A stretch of 64,000 nt of DNA from Siphonodentalium dalli (lineage: Eukaryota > Mollusca > Scaphopoda > Gadilida > Siphonodentaliidae), in contig CP136062.1 in the NCBI GenBank assembly GCA_032622095.1, forward strand, positions 39,742,918 through 39,806,917, read 5' to 3'. A model generated the notes under the pieces. That model was not told where the DNA came from. It saw nothing but the letters and a program-made list of their open reading frames with translations, and did not search any database. Each line of letters opens with the position of its first letter. The stretch's first letter is position 1. Both the position numbers and the translations under genes were made by a program. Below are positions 15,901-32,100 of this stretch, piece after piece.

Positions 15901-18900
15901 CCCACCACACACAACTATAGGTACCCCCACCACATACATATATAGGTATCACCACCACATACATACATAGGTATCCCCACCACACACATATATAGGTATC
16001 CCCACCACACACACATATAGGTATCCCCGCCACACACATATATAGGTATCCCCACCACATACATATATAGGTATCCCCACCACATACATCTATAGGTATC
16101 CCCACCACACACATCTATAGGTATCCCCACTACACACATATATAGGTATCACCACCACACACATATATTGGTCTCCCCACCACACACATATATAGGTATG
16201 CCCCCCTCATAAATATATAGGTCTCCCTGCCACATACATATATAGGTCTCCCCACCACACACATATATAGGTATCACCACCACATACATATATAGGTATC
16301 CCCACCACATACATATATAGGTATCCCCACCACACACATATATAGGTAACCCCGCCACACACATATATAAGTATCCCCACCACATACATATATAGGTATC
16401 CTCACCACACACATATATAGGTCTCCACGCCACATACATCCATAGGTTTCCCCAACACATACATATATAGGTATCACCACCACATACATATATAGGTATC
16501 CCCACCACATACATATATAGGTATCCCCACCACACACATATATAGGTAACACCGCCACACACATATATAAGTATCCCCACCACATACATATATAGGTATC
16601 CTCACCACACACATATATAGGTCTCCACGCCACATACATCCATAGGTTTCCCCAACACATACATATATAGGTATCTCCACCACATACATATATAGGTATC
16701 CCCACCACATACATATATAGGTATCCCTACCACACTGATATATAGGTATCCCCGCCACACACATATATAGGTATCCCCACCACATACATCTATAGTTATC
16801 CCCACCACATACATATATAGGTATCCTCACCACACACATATAGGTATCACCACCACATACATATATAGGTATCCCCGCCACACACATATATAGGTATCCC
16901 CGCCACATACATATATAGGTATCCCCACCACACACATCTATAGGTATCCCACCACATACATATATAGGTATCCCCACCACATAAATATATAGGTATCCCC
17001 ACCAGACACATCTATAGGTATCCCCACCACACACAACTATATGTATCCCCACCACATACATATATAGGTATCCCCACCACACACATTTATAGGTATCCCC
17101 GCCACATACATATATAGGTATCACCACCACACACATATATATGTCTCCCCACCACACACATCTATAGGTATCCCCAACACACACATCTATAGGTATCCCC
17201 ACCACACATATCTATAGGTTTCCCCACCACACACATATATAGGTATCCCCACCATACACATCTATATGTATCCCCACCACATAGATATATAGTTATCCCA
17301 ACCACACCCATATATAGGTATCCCAACCACACCCATATATAGGTATCCACACCATATACATATATAGGTATCACCACCACATACATATAGGTATCCCCGC
17401 CACATACATATAGGTATCCCCACCACACACATATAGGTATCCCCACCACATACATCTATAGGTATCCCCACCACATACATATATAGGTATCCCCACCACA
17501 TAAATATATAGGTATCCCCACCACATACATATATAGGTATCCCCACCACATACATCTATTGGTATCACCGCCACATACATCTATAGGTATCCCGCCACAC
17601 ACATATATAGGTATCCCCACCACAAACATATATAGGTATCCCCACCACATACATCTATAGGTATCCCGCCACACACATATATAGGTATCCCCACAACACA
17701 CATATATAGGTATCACCACCACACACATATATAGGTATCCCCGCCAAATACATATATAGGTATCCCCACCACATACATATATAGGTATCACCACCACACA
17801 CATGTATATGTATCCCCACCACATACATATATAGGTATCCCCACCACATACATATATAGGTATCCCCACCACACACATATATAGGTATCCCCGCCAAATA
17901 CATATATAGGTATCCCCACCACATACATATATAGGTATCAACACCACACACATATATATGTATCCCCACCACATACATATATAGGTATCCCCACCACATA
18001 CATCTATATGTATCCCCACCACACACATATATAGGTATCCCCACCACATACATATATAGGTATCCCCACCACATACATCTATAGGTATCCCCACCACAAA
18101 CATATATAGATATCCCCACCACATACATATATAGGTATCCCCACCAAATACATATATAGGTATCCCCGCCACATACATATATATGTATCACCATCACACA
18201 CATATATAGGTATCTCCACCACATACATTTATAGGTATCCCCACCACACACATATATAGGTATCCCCACCACATACATATATAGATATTCCCACCACATA
18301 CATATATATGTATCCCCACCACATACATCTATATGTATCCCCACCTCACACATATATAGGTATTCCCACCACATACATCTATATGTATCCCCACCACACA
18401 CATATATAGGTATCCCCACCACATACATATATAGGTATCCCACCACACACATCTATAGGTATCCCCACCACACACATCTATAGGTATCCCAACCACACAC
18501 ATCTATAGGTATCCCCACCACATAAATATGTAGGTATCCCCACCATATACATATATAGGTACCCCACCACACACATATATAGGTCTCCCCACCACATACA
18601 TATATAGGTATCCCCGCCACACACATATATAGGTATCCCCGCCTAACACATATATACGTATCCCCACCACACACATATATAGGTATCCCCGCCACATACA
18701 TATATAGGTCTCCCCGCCACATACATATATAGGTATCCCCGCCATACATATATAGGTATCACAACCACACACATATATAGGTCTCCTCACCACACTCATA
18801 TATTGGTATCCCTGCCACATACATATATAGGTCTCACCACCACACACATCTATAGGTATCCCTGGCACATACATATATAGGTATCCCCGCTACACACATA

Positions 18901-21900
18901 TATAGGTGTCCCCACTACACACATATATAGGTATCACCACCACACACATATATAGGTATCCCCGCCACATACATATATAGGTATCCCCACCACACACATA
19001 TATAGGTATCACCACCACACACATATATAGGTATCCCCATCACATACATATATAGGTATCCCAACCACACACATCTATAGGTATCCCCACCACACACATC
19101 TATAGGTATCCCAACCACACACATCTATAGGTATCCCCACCACATAAATATGTAGGTATCCCCACCATAAACATATATAGGTAGCCCCACCACACACAAA
19201 TATAGGTATCCCCACCACATACATATATAGGTATCCCGCCACACACATATATAGGTATCCCCACCACACACATATATAGGTCTCCCCACCACATACATAT
19301 ATAGGTATCCCCGCCACACACATATATAGGTATCCCCGCCTAACACATATATAGGTATCCCCACCACACACATATATAGGTATCCCCGCCACATACAAAT
19401 ATAGGTCTCCCCGCCACATACATATATAGGTATCCCCGCCATACATATATAGGTATCCCCACCACACACATATATAGGTCTCCTCACCACACTCATATAT
19501 AGGTATCCCTGCCACATACATCTATAGGTATCCCTACTACACACATATATAGGTATCACCACCACACACATATATAGGTATCCCCACCACACACATATAT
19601 AGGTATCCCCACCACACACATATATATAGGTATCCCCGCCAAACACATATATATGTATCGCCACCACATACATATATAGGTCTCCCCACCACACACATAT
19701 ATATGTATCATCACCACACACATATATAGGTCTCCCCGCCACATACATCTATAGGTCTCCCCACCACATACATATATAGGTATCACCACCACATACATAT
19801 TTAGGTATCCCCACCACATACATATATAGGCATCCCCACCACACACATATATAGGTAACCCCGCCACACACATATATAAGTATCCCCACCACATACATAT
19901 ATAGTTATCCTCACCACACACATATATAGGTCTCCACGCCACATACATCCATAGGTTTCCCCACCACATACATATATAGGTATCACCACCACATACATAT
20001 ATAGGTATCCCCACCACATACATATATAGGTATCCCTACCACACTGATATATAGGTATCCCCGCCACACACATATATAGGTATCCCCACCACACATCTAT
20101 AGGTATCCCCACCACATAAATATGTAGGTATCCCCACCATATACATTTATAGGTATCCCCACCACACACATATATAGATCTCCACGCCACATACATCCAT
20201 ATGTCTCCCCACCACATACATATATAGGTATCACCACCACATACATATATAGGTATCCCCACCACATACATATATAGGTATCCCTACCACACACATATAT
20301 AGGTATCCCCGCCACACAAATATATAGGTATCCCCACCACATACATCTATAGGTATCCCCACCACATACATATATAGATATCCCAACCACACACATATAT
20401 AGGTATCACCACCACATACATATATATGTATCCCCGCCACACACATATATAGGTATCCCCGCCACATACATATATAGGTATCCCCACCTCACACATCTAT
20501 AGGTATCCCCACCACATACATATATAGGTATCCCCACCACACACATATATATAGGTTTCCCCGCCACACACATATATAGGTATCCCCACCACACACATAT
20601 ATATAGGTATCCCCGCCACACAGATATATAGGTATCCCCACCACATACATATATAGGTCTCCCCACCACATACATCTATAGGTATCACCACCATACACAT
20701 CTATATGTATCCACACCACACACATATATAGGTATCACCACCACATACATATATAGGTATCCCCACCACATACATATATAGGTATCCCCACCACATATAT
20801 ATATAGGTATCCCCAATACACACATCTATAGGTATCCGCACCCCACACATCTATAGGTATCCCCACCACATACATATATAGGTATCCCCACCCCACACAT
20901 TTATAGGTATCCCCGTCACATACCTATATAGGTATCACCACCACATATATATAGGTATCCCCACCACATACATCTATAGGTATCCCCACCACACACATCT
21001 ATAGGTACCCCCACCACACACATATATAGGTATCCCCACCACACACATATATAGGTATCCCCACCATACACATCTATAGGTATTCCCACCACATACATAT
21101 ATAGGTATCCCCACCACACACATATATAGGTATCCCCGCCACATACATATATAGGTTTCCCGCCACATACATATATAGGTATCCCCACCACACATCTATA
21201 GGTATACCCACCACACACATATATTGGTCTCCTCACTACACAAATATATAGGTATGCCTGCCACATACATCTATAGGTCTCCCCACCACATACATATATA
21301 GGTATCATAACCACATACATATATAGGTATCCCCACCACATACATATATAGGTATCACCACCACACCCATATATTGGTAACCCCGCCACACACATATATA
21401 GGTATCCCCACCATATACATATATAGGTATCCTCACCACACACATATATAGGTATCCACGCCACATACATCCATAGGTCTCCGCACCACATGCATATATA
21501 GGTATCACCACCACGTACATATATAGGTATCCCCACCACATACATATATAGGTACCCCTACCATACACATATATATGTATCCCCACCACACACATATATA
21601 GGTATCCCTACCACACACATATATAGGTATCCCCACCATACACATCTATAGGTATCCCCACCAAATACATATATAGGTATCCCAACCACACACATATATA
21701 GGTATCCCCGCCACATACATATAGAGGTATCACCACCACACACATATAGGTATCCCCACCACATACATATAGGTATGCCCGCCACATACATATAGGTATC
21801 CCCACCACACACACATATATAGGTCTCCCCACCACAAGCATATATAGGTATCCCCGCCACACACATATATAGGTATCCCCGCCGCACACATATATAGGTA

Positions 21901-22640
21901 TCCCCACCACACACATATATAGGTATCCCCGCCACATACATATATAGGTCTCCCCGCCACATACATATATAGGTATCCCCACCACACATATATAGGTATC
22001 CCCACCACACACATATATTGGTCTCCCCACCACACACATATATAGGTATCCCCGCCACATACATATATAGGTCTCCCGCCACATACATATATAGGTATCC
22101 CCACCACACATCTATAGGTATCCCCACCACACACATATATTGGTCTCCTCATCACACACATATATAGGTATCCCTGCCACATACATCTATAGGTCTCCAC
22201 ACCACACACATATATAGGTATCATCACCACACACATATATAGGTATCCCCGCCACATACATCTATAGGTCTCCCCACCACACACATATATAGGTATCACC
22301 ACCACATACATATATAGGTATCCCCACCACATACATATATAGGTATCCCCACCACATAAATATATAGGTATCCCCAATACACACATCTATAGGAATCCCC
22401 ACCACACACATCTATAGGTATTCCCACCACATACATATATAGGTATCCCCACCCCAGACATTTATAGGTATCCCCGCCACATACCTATATAGGTATCACC
22501 AGCACATATATATAGGTCTCCCCACCGCATACATATAGAGGTATCCCCACCACACACATCTATAGGTATCCCCACCACACACATATATAGGTATCCCCAC
22601 CACACACATATATAGGTATCCCCACCATACACATATATAG
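12931..22640. repeat. 8,286-bp higher-order block, copy 2, with internal 1,424-bp duplication
   Basis: Positions 12931-14920 match 4645-6634 at offset 8,286. At about 14921 the sequence jumps back and follows 5211 onward at offset 9,710, continuing to 22640 (which corresponds to 12930). The difference, 9,710 minus 8,286, is 1,424 bp. That equals the spacing of the repeated marker tatgcccccctcat (about 14774 and 16197), so copy 2 carries an internal duplication of about 1.42 kb. The junction near 14921 joins a ggtaacccc half-unit to an acaacacac half-unit, a hybrid seen nowhere in copy 1. Identity to copy 1 looks close to 99% by eye. Confidence 0.8.
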
Positions 22641-24077
22641 GTATCCCCACCACATACATATATAGGTATCCCAACCACACACATATATAGGTATCCCCAC
22701 CACACACATATATAGGTATCACCACCACACACATATAGGTATTCCCACCACATACATATAGGTATCCCCGCCACATACATATAGGTATCCCAACCACACA
22801 CACACATATAGGTCTCCCCACCACAAGCATATATAGGTATCCCCGCCACACACATATATAGGTGCCCCCGCCACACACATATATAGGTATCCCCACCACA
22901 CACATATATAGGTATCCCCGCCACATACATATATAGGTCTCCCCGCCACATACATATATAGTTATCCCCACCACACATATATAGGTATCCCCACCACACA
23001 CATATAGTGGTCTCCCCACCACACACATATATAGGTATCCCCGCCACATACATATATAGGTCTCCCGCCACATACATATATAGGGGTATCCCCACCTCAC
23101 ATCTATAGCTATACCCACCACACACATATATTGATCTCCTCACCACACAAATATATAGGTATCCCTGCCACATACATCTATAGGTCTCACCACCACATAC
23201 ATATATAGGTATCACCACCACATACATATATAGATATCCCCACCACATACATATATAGGTATCCCCACCACAACCATATATAGGTAACCCCGCCACACAC
23301 ATATATAGGTATCCCCACCATATACATATATAGGTAACCTCACCACACACATATATAGGTCTCCACGCCACATACATCCATAGGTCTCCCCACCACATAC
23401 ATATATAGGTATCACCACCACATACATATATAGGTATCCCCACCACATACATATATAGGTATCCCTACCACACACATATATATGTATCCCCACCACACAC
23501 ATATATAGGTATCCCCACCACACACATATATAGGTATCCCCACCACATACATATAGAGGTATCACCACCACACACATCTATAGGTATCCCCACCACATAC
23601 ATATAGGTATACCCGCCACATACATATAGGTATCCCCACCACACACACATATATAGGTCTCCCCACCACAAGCATATATAGGTATCCCCGCCACACACAT
23701 ATATAGGTATCCCCACCACACACATATATAGGTATCCCCACCACACACATATATAGGTATCCCCGCCACATACATATATAGGTCTCCCCGCCACATACAT
23801 ATATAGGTATCCCCACCACACATCTATAGGTATCCCCTCAACACACATATATTGGTCTCCCCACCACACACATATATAGGTATAGACGCCACATACATAT
23901 ATAGGTCTCCCCGCCACATACATATATAGGTATCCCCACCACACATCTATAGGTATTCCCACCACATACATATATTGGTCTCCTCACAACACACATATAT
24001 AGGTATCCCTGCCACATACATCTATCGGTCTCCCCACCACACACATATATAGGTATCATCACCACACACATATATAG
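22046..24077. repeat. 2.03-kb tandem duplication, copy 1
   Basis: The variant series here recurs about 2,030-2,032 bp further on. The offset is 2,032 near the left (aggaatcc at 22391 and 24423) and 2,030 after about 23085, where copy 1 has two extra bases in taggggtatc. The first 600 bp are also the tail of the 8.3-kb block. Both ends sit at a cccgccacatacatatatagg unit, a likely exchange point. Confidence 0.8.
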
Positions 24078-26108
24078 GTATCCCCGCCACATACATATAT
24101 AGGTCTCCCGCCACATACATATATAGGTATCCCCACCACACATCTATAGGTATCCCCACCACACACATATATTGGTCTCCTCATCACACACATATATAGG
24201 TATCCCTGCCACATACATCTATAGGTCTCCACACCACACACATATATAGGTATCATCACCACACACATATATAGGTATCCCCGCCACATACATCTATAGG
24301 TCTCCCCACCACACACATATATAGGTATCACCACCACATACATATATAGGTATCCCCACCACATACATATATAGGTATCCCCACCACATAAATATATAGG
24401 TATCCCCAATACACACATCTATAGGAATCCCCACCACACACATCTATAGGTATTCCCACCACATACATATATAGGTATCCCCACCCCAGACATTTATAGG
24501 TATCCCCGCCACATACCTATATAGGTATCACCAGCACATATATATAGGTCTCCCCACCGCATACATATAGAGGTATCCCCACCACACACATCTATAGGTA
24601 TCCCCACCACACACATATATAGGTATCCCCACCACACACATATATAGGTATCCCCACCATACACATATATAGGTATCCCCACCACATACATATATAGGTA
24701 TCCCAACCACACACATATATAGGTATCCCCACCACATACATATATAGGTATCACCACCACACACATATAGGTATTTCCACCACATACATATAGGTATCCC
24801 CGCCACATACATATAGGTATCCCAACCACACACACACATATAGGTCTCCCCACCACAAGCATATATAGGTATCCCCGCCACACACATATATAGGTGCCCC
24901 CGCCACACACATATATAGGTATCCCCACCACACACATATATAGGTATCCCCGCCACATACATATATAGGTCTCCCCGCCACATACATATATAGGTATCCC
25001 CACCACACATATATAGGTATCCCCATCACACACATATAGTGGTCTCCCCACCACACACATATATAGGTATCCCCGCCACATACATATATAGGTCTCCCGC
25101 CACATACATATATAGGTATCCCCACCTCACATCTATAGCTATACCCACCACACACATATATTTATCTCCTCACCACACAAATATATAGGTATCCCTGCCA
25201 CATACATCTATAGGTCTCACCACCACATACATATATAGGTATCACCACCACATACATATATAGATATCCCCACCACATACATATATAGGTATCCCCACCA
25301 CAACCATATATAGGTAACCCCGCCACACACATATATAGGTATCCCCACCATATACATATATAGGTAACCTCACCACACACATATATAGGTCTCCACGCCA
25401 CATACATCCATAGGTCTCCCCACCACATACATATATAGGTATCACCACCACATACATATATAGGTATCCCCACCACATACATATATAGGTATCCCTACCA
25501 CACACATATATATGTATCCCCACCACACACATATATAGGTATCCCCACCACACACATATATAGGTATCCCCACCACATACATATAGAGGTATCACCACCA
25601 CACACATCTATAGGTATCCCCACCACATACATATAGGTATACCCGCCACATACATATAGGTATCCCCACCACACACACATATATAGGTCTCCCCACCACA
25701 AGCATATATAGGTATCCCCGCCACACACATATATAGGTATCCCCACCACACACATATATAGGTATCCCCACCACACACATATATAGGTATCCCCGCCACA
25801 TACATATATAGGTCTCCCCGCCACATACATATATAGGTATCCCCACCACACATCTATAGGTATCCCCTCCACACACATATATTGGTCTCCCCACCACACA
25901 CATATATAGGTATAGACGCCACATACATATATAGGTCTCCCCGCCACATACATATATAGGTATCCCCACCACACATCTATAGGTATTCCCACCACATACA
26001 TATATTGGTCTCCTCACAACACACATATATAGGTATCCCTGCCACATACATCTATCGGTCTCCCCACCACGCACATATATAGGTATCATCACCACACACA
26101 TATATAGG
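24078..26108. repeat. 2.03-kb tandem duplication, copy 2
   Basis: This is the second copy of 22046-24077 and diverges from it after about 26117. At that point copy 1 continues with ggtctcccgcc and this copy with ggtctccccacc. Shared unusual variants include the ggtatagacgcc unit (about 23880 and 25910), ggtgcccccgcc (about 22861 and 24893) and tctatcgg (about 24014 and 26044). Only scattered substitutions separate the copies, so the duplication appears recent. Confidence 0.8.
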
Positions 26109-29100
26109 TATCCCCGCCACATACATCTATAGGTCTCCCCACCACATACATATATAGGTATCACCACCACATACATATATAGGAATCCCCACCACATACA
26201 TATATAGGTATCCCCACCACATACATCTATAGGTATCCCCACCACATACATATATAGGTATCTCCACCACATACATATATAGGTATCCCCACCACATACA
26301 TATATAGGTATCCCCACCACATACATCTATTGGTATCACCGCCACATACATCTATAGGTATCCCCACCACATACATCTATAGGTCTCCCGCCACACACAT
26401 ATATAGGTATACCCACGACACACATATATAGGTATCACCACCACACACATATATAGGTATCCCCGCCAAATCCATATATAGGTATCCCCACCACATATAT
26501 ATATAGGTATCACCACCACACACATATATAGGTATCCTCACCACATACATATATAGGTATCCCCACCACATATATCTATAGGTATCCCAACCACACACAT
26601 ATATAGGTATCCCCACCACATACATTTATAGGTATCCCCACCACATACATATATAGGTATCCCCACCACATACATATACATGTATCCCCACCACACACAT
26701 ATATAGGTATCCCCACCACATACATATATATGTATCCCCACCACACACATCTATAGGTATCCCCACCACACACATCTGTAGGTATCCCCACCACACACAT
26801 CTATAGGTATCCCCACCACATAAATATGTAGGTATCCCCACCAAATACATATATAGGTATACCCACAACACACATATATAGGTATCCCCACCACATACAT
26901 ATATAGGTCTCCACGCCACATACATCCATAGGTCTCCCCACCACATACATATATAGGTATCACCACCACATACATATATAGGTATCCCCACCACATACAT
27001 ATATAGGTATCCCTACCACACACATATATAGGTATCCCCGCCACACACATATATAGGTATCCCCACCACACACATATATATAGGTATCCCCGCCACACAC
27101 ATATATAGGTATCCCCACCACATACATATATATGTATCCCCACCACACACATATATAGGTATCCCCACCACATACATATATATGTATCCCCACCACACAC
27201 ATCTATAGGTATCCCCACCACACACATCTATAGGTATCCCCACCACACACATCTATAGGTATCCCCACCACACACATCTATAGGTATCCCCACCACACAC
27301 ATCTATAGGTATCCCCACCACATAAATATGTAGGTATCCCCACCATATACATATATAGGTATACCCACCACACACATATATAGGTATCCCACATACATCT
27401 ATTGGTATCACCGCCACATACATCTATATGTATCCCCACCACATACATCTATAGGTCTCCCGCCACACACATATATAGGTATCCCCACGACACACATATA
27501 TAGGTATCACCACCACACACATATATAGGTATCCCCGCCAAATCCATATATAGGTATCCCCACCACATACATATATAGGTATCACCACCACACACATATA
27601 TAGGTATCCTCACCACATACATATATAGGTATCCCCACCACATACATCTATAGGTATCCCAACCACACACATATATAGGTATCCCCACCACGTACATTTA
27701 TAGGTATCCCCACCACATACATATATAGGTATCCCCACCACATACATATATATGTATCCCCACCAAACACATATATAGGTATCCCCACCACATACATCTA
27801 TATGTATCCCCACCACACACATATATAGGTATCCCCACCACATACATATATATGTATCCCCACCACACACATCTATATGTATCCCCACCACACACATCTA
27901 TAGGTATCCCCACCACACACATCTATAGGTATCCCCACCACATAAATATGTAGGTATCCCCACCATATACATATATAGGTATACCCACCACACACATATA
28001 TAGGTATCCCCACCACATACATATATAGGTCTCCACGCCACATACATCCATATGTCTCCCCACCACATACATATATAGGTATCACCACCACATACATATA
28101 TAGGTATCCCCACCACATACATATATAGGTATCCCTACCACACACATATATAGGTATCCCCGCCACACACATATATAGGTATCCCCACCACATACATCTA
28201 TAGGTATCCCCACCTCATACATATATAGGTATCCTCGCCACACACATATATAGGTATCCCCACCACATAAATATGTAGGTATCCCCACCACATACATATA
28301 TATGTATCCCCACCACATACATTTATAGGTATCCCCACCACATACATATATAGGTATCCCCACCACATACATATATATGTATCCCCACCACACACATATA
28401 TAGGTATCCCCACCACATACATATATATGTATCCCCACCACACACATCTATAGGTATCCCCACCACACACATCTGTATGTATCCCCACCACACACATCTA
28501 TAGGTATCCCCACCACATAAATATGTAGGTATCCCCACCATATACATATATAGGTATACCCACAACACACATATATAGGTATCCCCACCACATACATATA
28601 TAGGTCTCCACGCCACATACATCCATAGGTCTCCCCACCACATACATATATAGGTATCACCACCACATACATATATAGGTATCCCCACCACATATATATA
28701 TAGGTATCACCACCACACACATATATAGGTATCCTCACCACATACATATATAGGTATCCCCACCACATACATCTATAGGTATCCCAACCACACACATATA
28801 TAGGTATCCCCACCACATACATATATAGGTATCCCCACCACATACATATATAGGTATCCCCACCACATACATATATATGTATCCCCACCACACACATATA
28901 TAGGTATCCCCACCACATACATATATATGTATCCCCACCACACACATCTATAGGTATCCCCACCACACACATCTGTAGGTATCCCCATCACACACATCTA
29001 TAGGTATCCCCACCACATAAATATGTAGGTATCCCCACCATATACATATATAGGTATACCCACAACACACATATATAGGTATCCCCACCACATACATATA

Positions 29101-32100
29101 TAGGTCTCCACGCCACATACATCCATAGGTCTCCCCACCACATACATATATAGGTATCACCACCACATACATATATAGGTATCCCCACCACATACATATA
29201 TAGGTATCCCTACCACACACATATATAGGTATCCCCGCCACACACATATATAGGTATCCCCACCACACACATATATAGGTATCCCCACCACATACATATA
29301 TATGTATCCCCACCACACACATCTATAGGTATCCCCACCACACACATCTATAGGTATCCCCACCACACACATCTATAGGTATCCCCACCACACACATCTA
29401 TAGGTATCCCCACCACACACATCTATAGGTATCCCCACCACATAAATATGTAGGTATCCCCACCATATACATATATAGGTATACCCACCACACACATATA
29501 TAGGTATCCCACATACATCTATTGGAATCACCGCCACATACATCTATATGTATCCCCACCACATACATCTATAGGTCTCCCGCCACACACATATATAGGT
29601 ATCCCCACGACACACATATATAGGTATCACCACCACACACATATATAGGTATCCCCGCCAAATCCATATATAGGTATCCCCACCACATACATATATAGGT
29701 ATCACCACCACACACATATATAGGTATCCTCACCACATACATATATAGGTATCCCCACCACATACATCTATAGGTATCCCAACCACAAACATATATAGGT
29801 ATCCCCACCACGTACATTTATAGGTATCCCCACCACATACATATATAGGTATCCCCACCACATACATATATATGTATCCCCACCAAACACATATATAGGT
29901 ATCCCCACCACATACATCTATATGTATCCCCACCACACACATATATAGGTATCCCCACCACATACATATATATGTATCCCCACCACACACATCTATATGT
30001 ATCCCCACCACACACATCTATAGGTATCCCCAACACACACATCTATAGGTATCCCCACCACATAAATATGTAGGTATCCCCACCATATACATATATAGGT
30101 ATACCCACCACACACATATATAGGTATCCCCACCACATACATATATAGGTCTCCACGCCACATACATCCATATGTCTCCCCACCACATACATATATAGGT
30201 ATCACCACCACATACATATATAGGTATCCCCACCACATACATATATAGGTATCCCTACCACACACATATATAGGTATCCCCGCCACACACATATATAGGT
30301 ATCCCCACCACATACATCTATAGGTATCCCCACCTCATACATATATAGGTATCCTCGCCACACACATATATAGGTATCGCCACCACATACATATATAGGT
30401 ATCACCGCCACACACATATATAGGTATCCCCGCCACATATATATAGGTATCCCCACCACACACATATATATAGGTATCCCCGCCACACACATATATAGGT
30501 ATCCCCACAACACACATATATATAGGTATCCCCGCCACTCACATATATAGGTATCCCCACCACATACATATATAGGTCTCCCCACCACATACATCTATAG
30601 GTATCCCCACCATACACATCTATAGGTATCCCCACCACACACATATATAGGTATCACCACCACATACATATATAGGTATCCCCACCACATACATATATAG
30701 GTATCCCTACCACATAAATATATAGGTATCCCCAATACACACATCTATAGGTATCCCCACCACACACATCTATAGGTATTCCCACCACATACATATACAG
30801 GTATCCCCACCCCACACATTTATAGGTATCCCCGCCACATACATATATAGGTATCACCACCACACACATATATAGGTCTCTCCACCACATACATCTATAG
30901 GTATCCCAACCACACACATTTATAGGTATCCACACCACACACATATATAGGTATCCCCACCACACATCTATAGGTATCCCCACCACATACATATATTGGT
31001 CTCCTCACCACACACATATATAGGTATCCCTGCCACATACATCTATCGGTCTCCCCCCACACACATATATAGGTATCATCACCACACACATATATAGGTA
31101 TCCCCGCCACATACATCTATAGGTCTCCCCACCACATACATATATAGGTATCACCAACACATACATATATAGGAATCCCCACCACATACATATATAGGTA
31201 TCCCCACCACATACATCTATAGGTATCCCCACCACATACATATATAGGTATCCCCACCACATACATATATAGGTATCCCCACCACATACATATATAGGTA
31301 TCCCCACCACATACATCTATTGGTATCACCGCCACATACATCTATAGGTATCCCCACCACATACATCTATAGGTCTCCCGCCACACACATATATAGGTAT
31401 CCCCACGACACACATATATAGGTATCACCACCACACACATATATAGGTATCCCCGCCAAATCCATATATAGGTATCCCCACCACATATATATATAGGTAT
31501 CACCACCACACACATATATAGGTATCCTCACCACATACATATATAGGTATCCCCACCACATACATCTATAGGTATCCCAACCACACACATATATAGGTAT
31601 CCCCACCACATACATTTATAGGTATCCCCACCACATACATATATAGGTATCCCCACCACATACATATATATGTATCCCCACCAAACACATATATAGGTAT
31701 CCCCACCACATACATATATATGTATCCCCACCACAAACATATATAGGTATCCCCACCACATACATATATATGTATCCCCACCACACACATCTATAGGTAT
31801 CCCCACCACACACATCTGTAGGTATCCCCACCACACACATCTATAGGTATCCCCACCACATAAATATGTAGGTATCCCCACCATATACATATATAGGTAT
31901 ACCCACCACACACATATATAGGTATCCCCACCACATACATATATAGGTCTCCACGCCACATACATCCATAGGTCTCCCCACCATATACATATATAGGTAT
32001 CACCACCACATACATATATAGGTATCCCCACCACATACATATATAGGTATCCCTACCACACACATATATAGGTATCCCCGCCACACACATATAGAGGTAT
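26109..32100. repeat. 25-bp array segment with about 1-kb and 2.12-kb block repeats
   Basis: This stretch is made of 25-bp units in which a rare short unit (ggtatcccacatacat, lacking part of the core) marks block copies near 27383 and 29503. Flanking order matches at offset 2,120 between about 27130-28258 and 29250-30378. Another series near 26040-26500 recurs near 31030-31500 at offset 4,990. Runs of nearly identical ctatagg units occur at about 27200-27310 and 29320-29430. No gene is visible. Confidence 0.75.

Noticed and set aside
4645-22640. The large near-identical blocks as pure assembly artefacts
   Set aside because: The copies carry scattered private substitutions and a hybrid junction, which argues for real duplications. 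I cannot exclude misassembly without reads, so this is only a provisional rejection.
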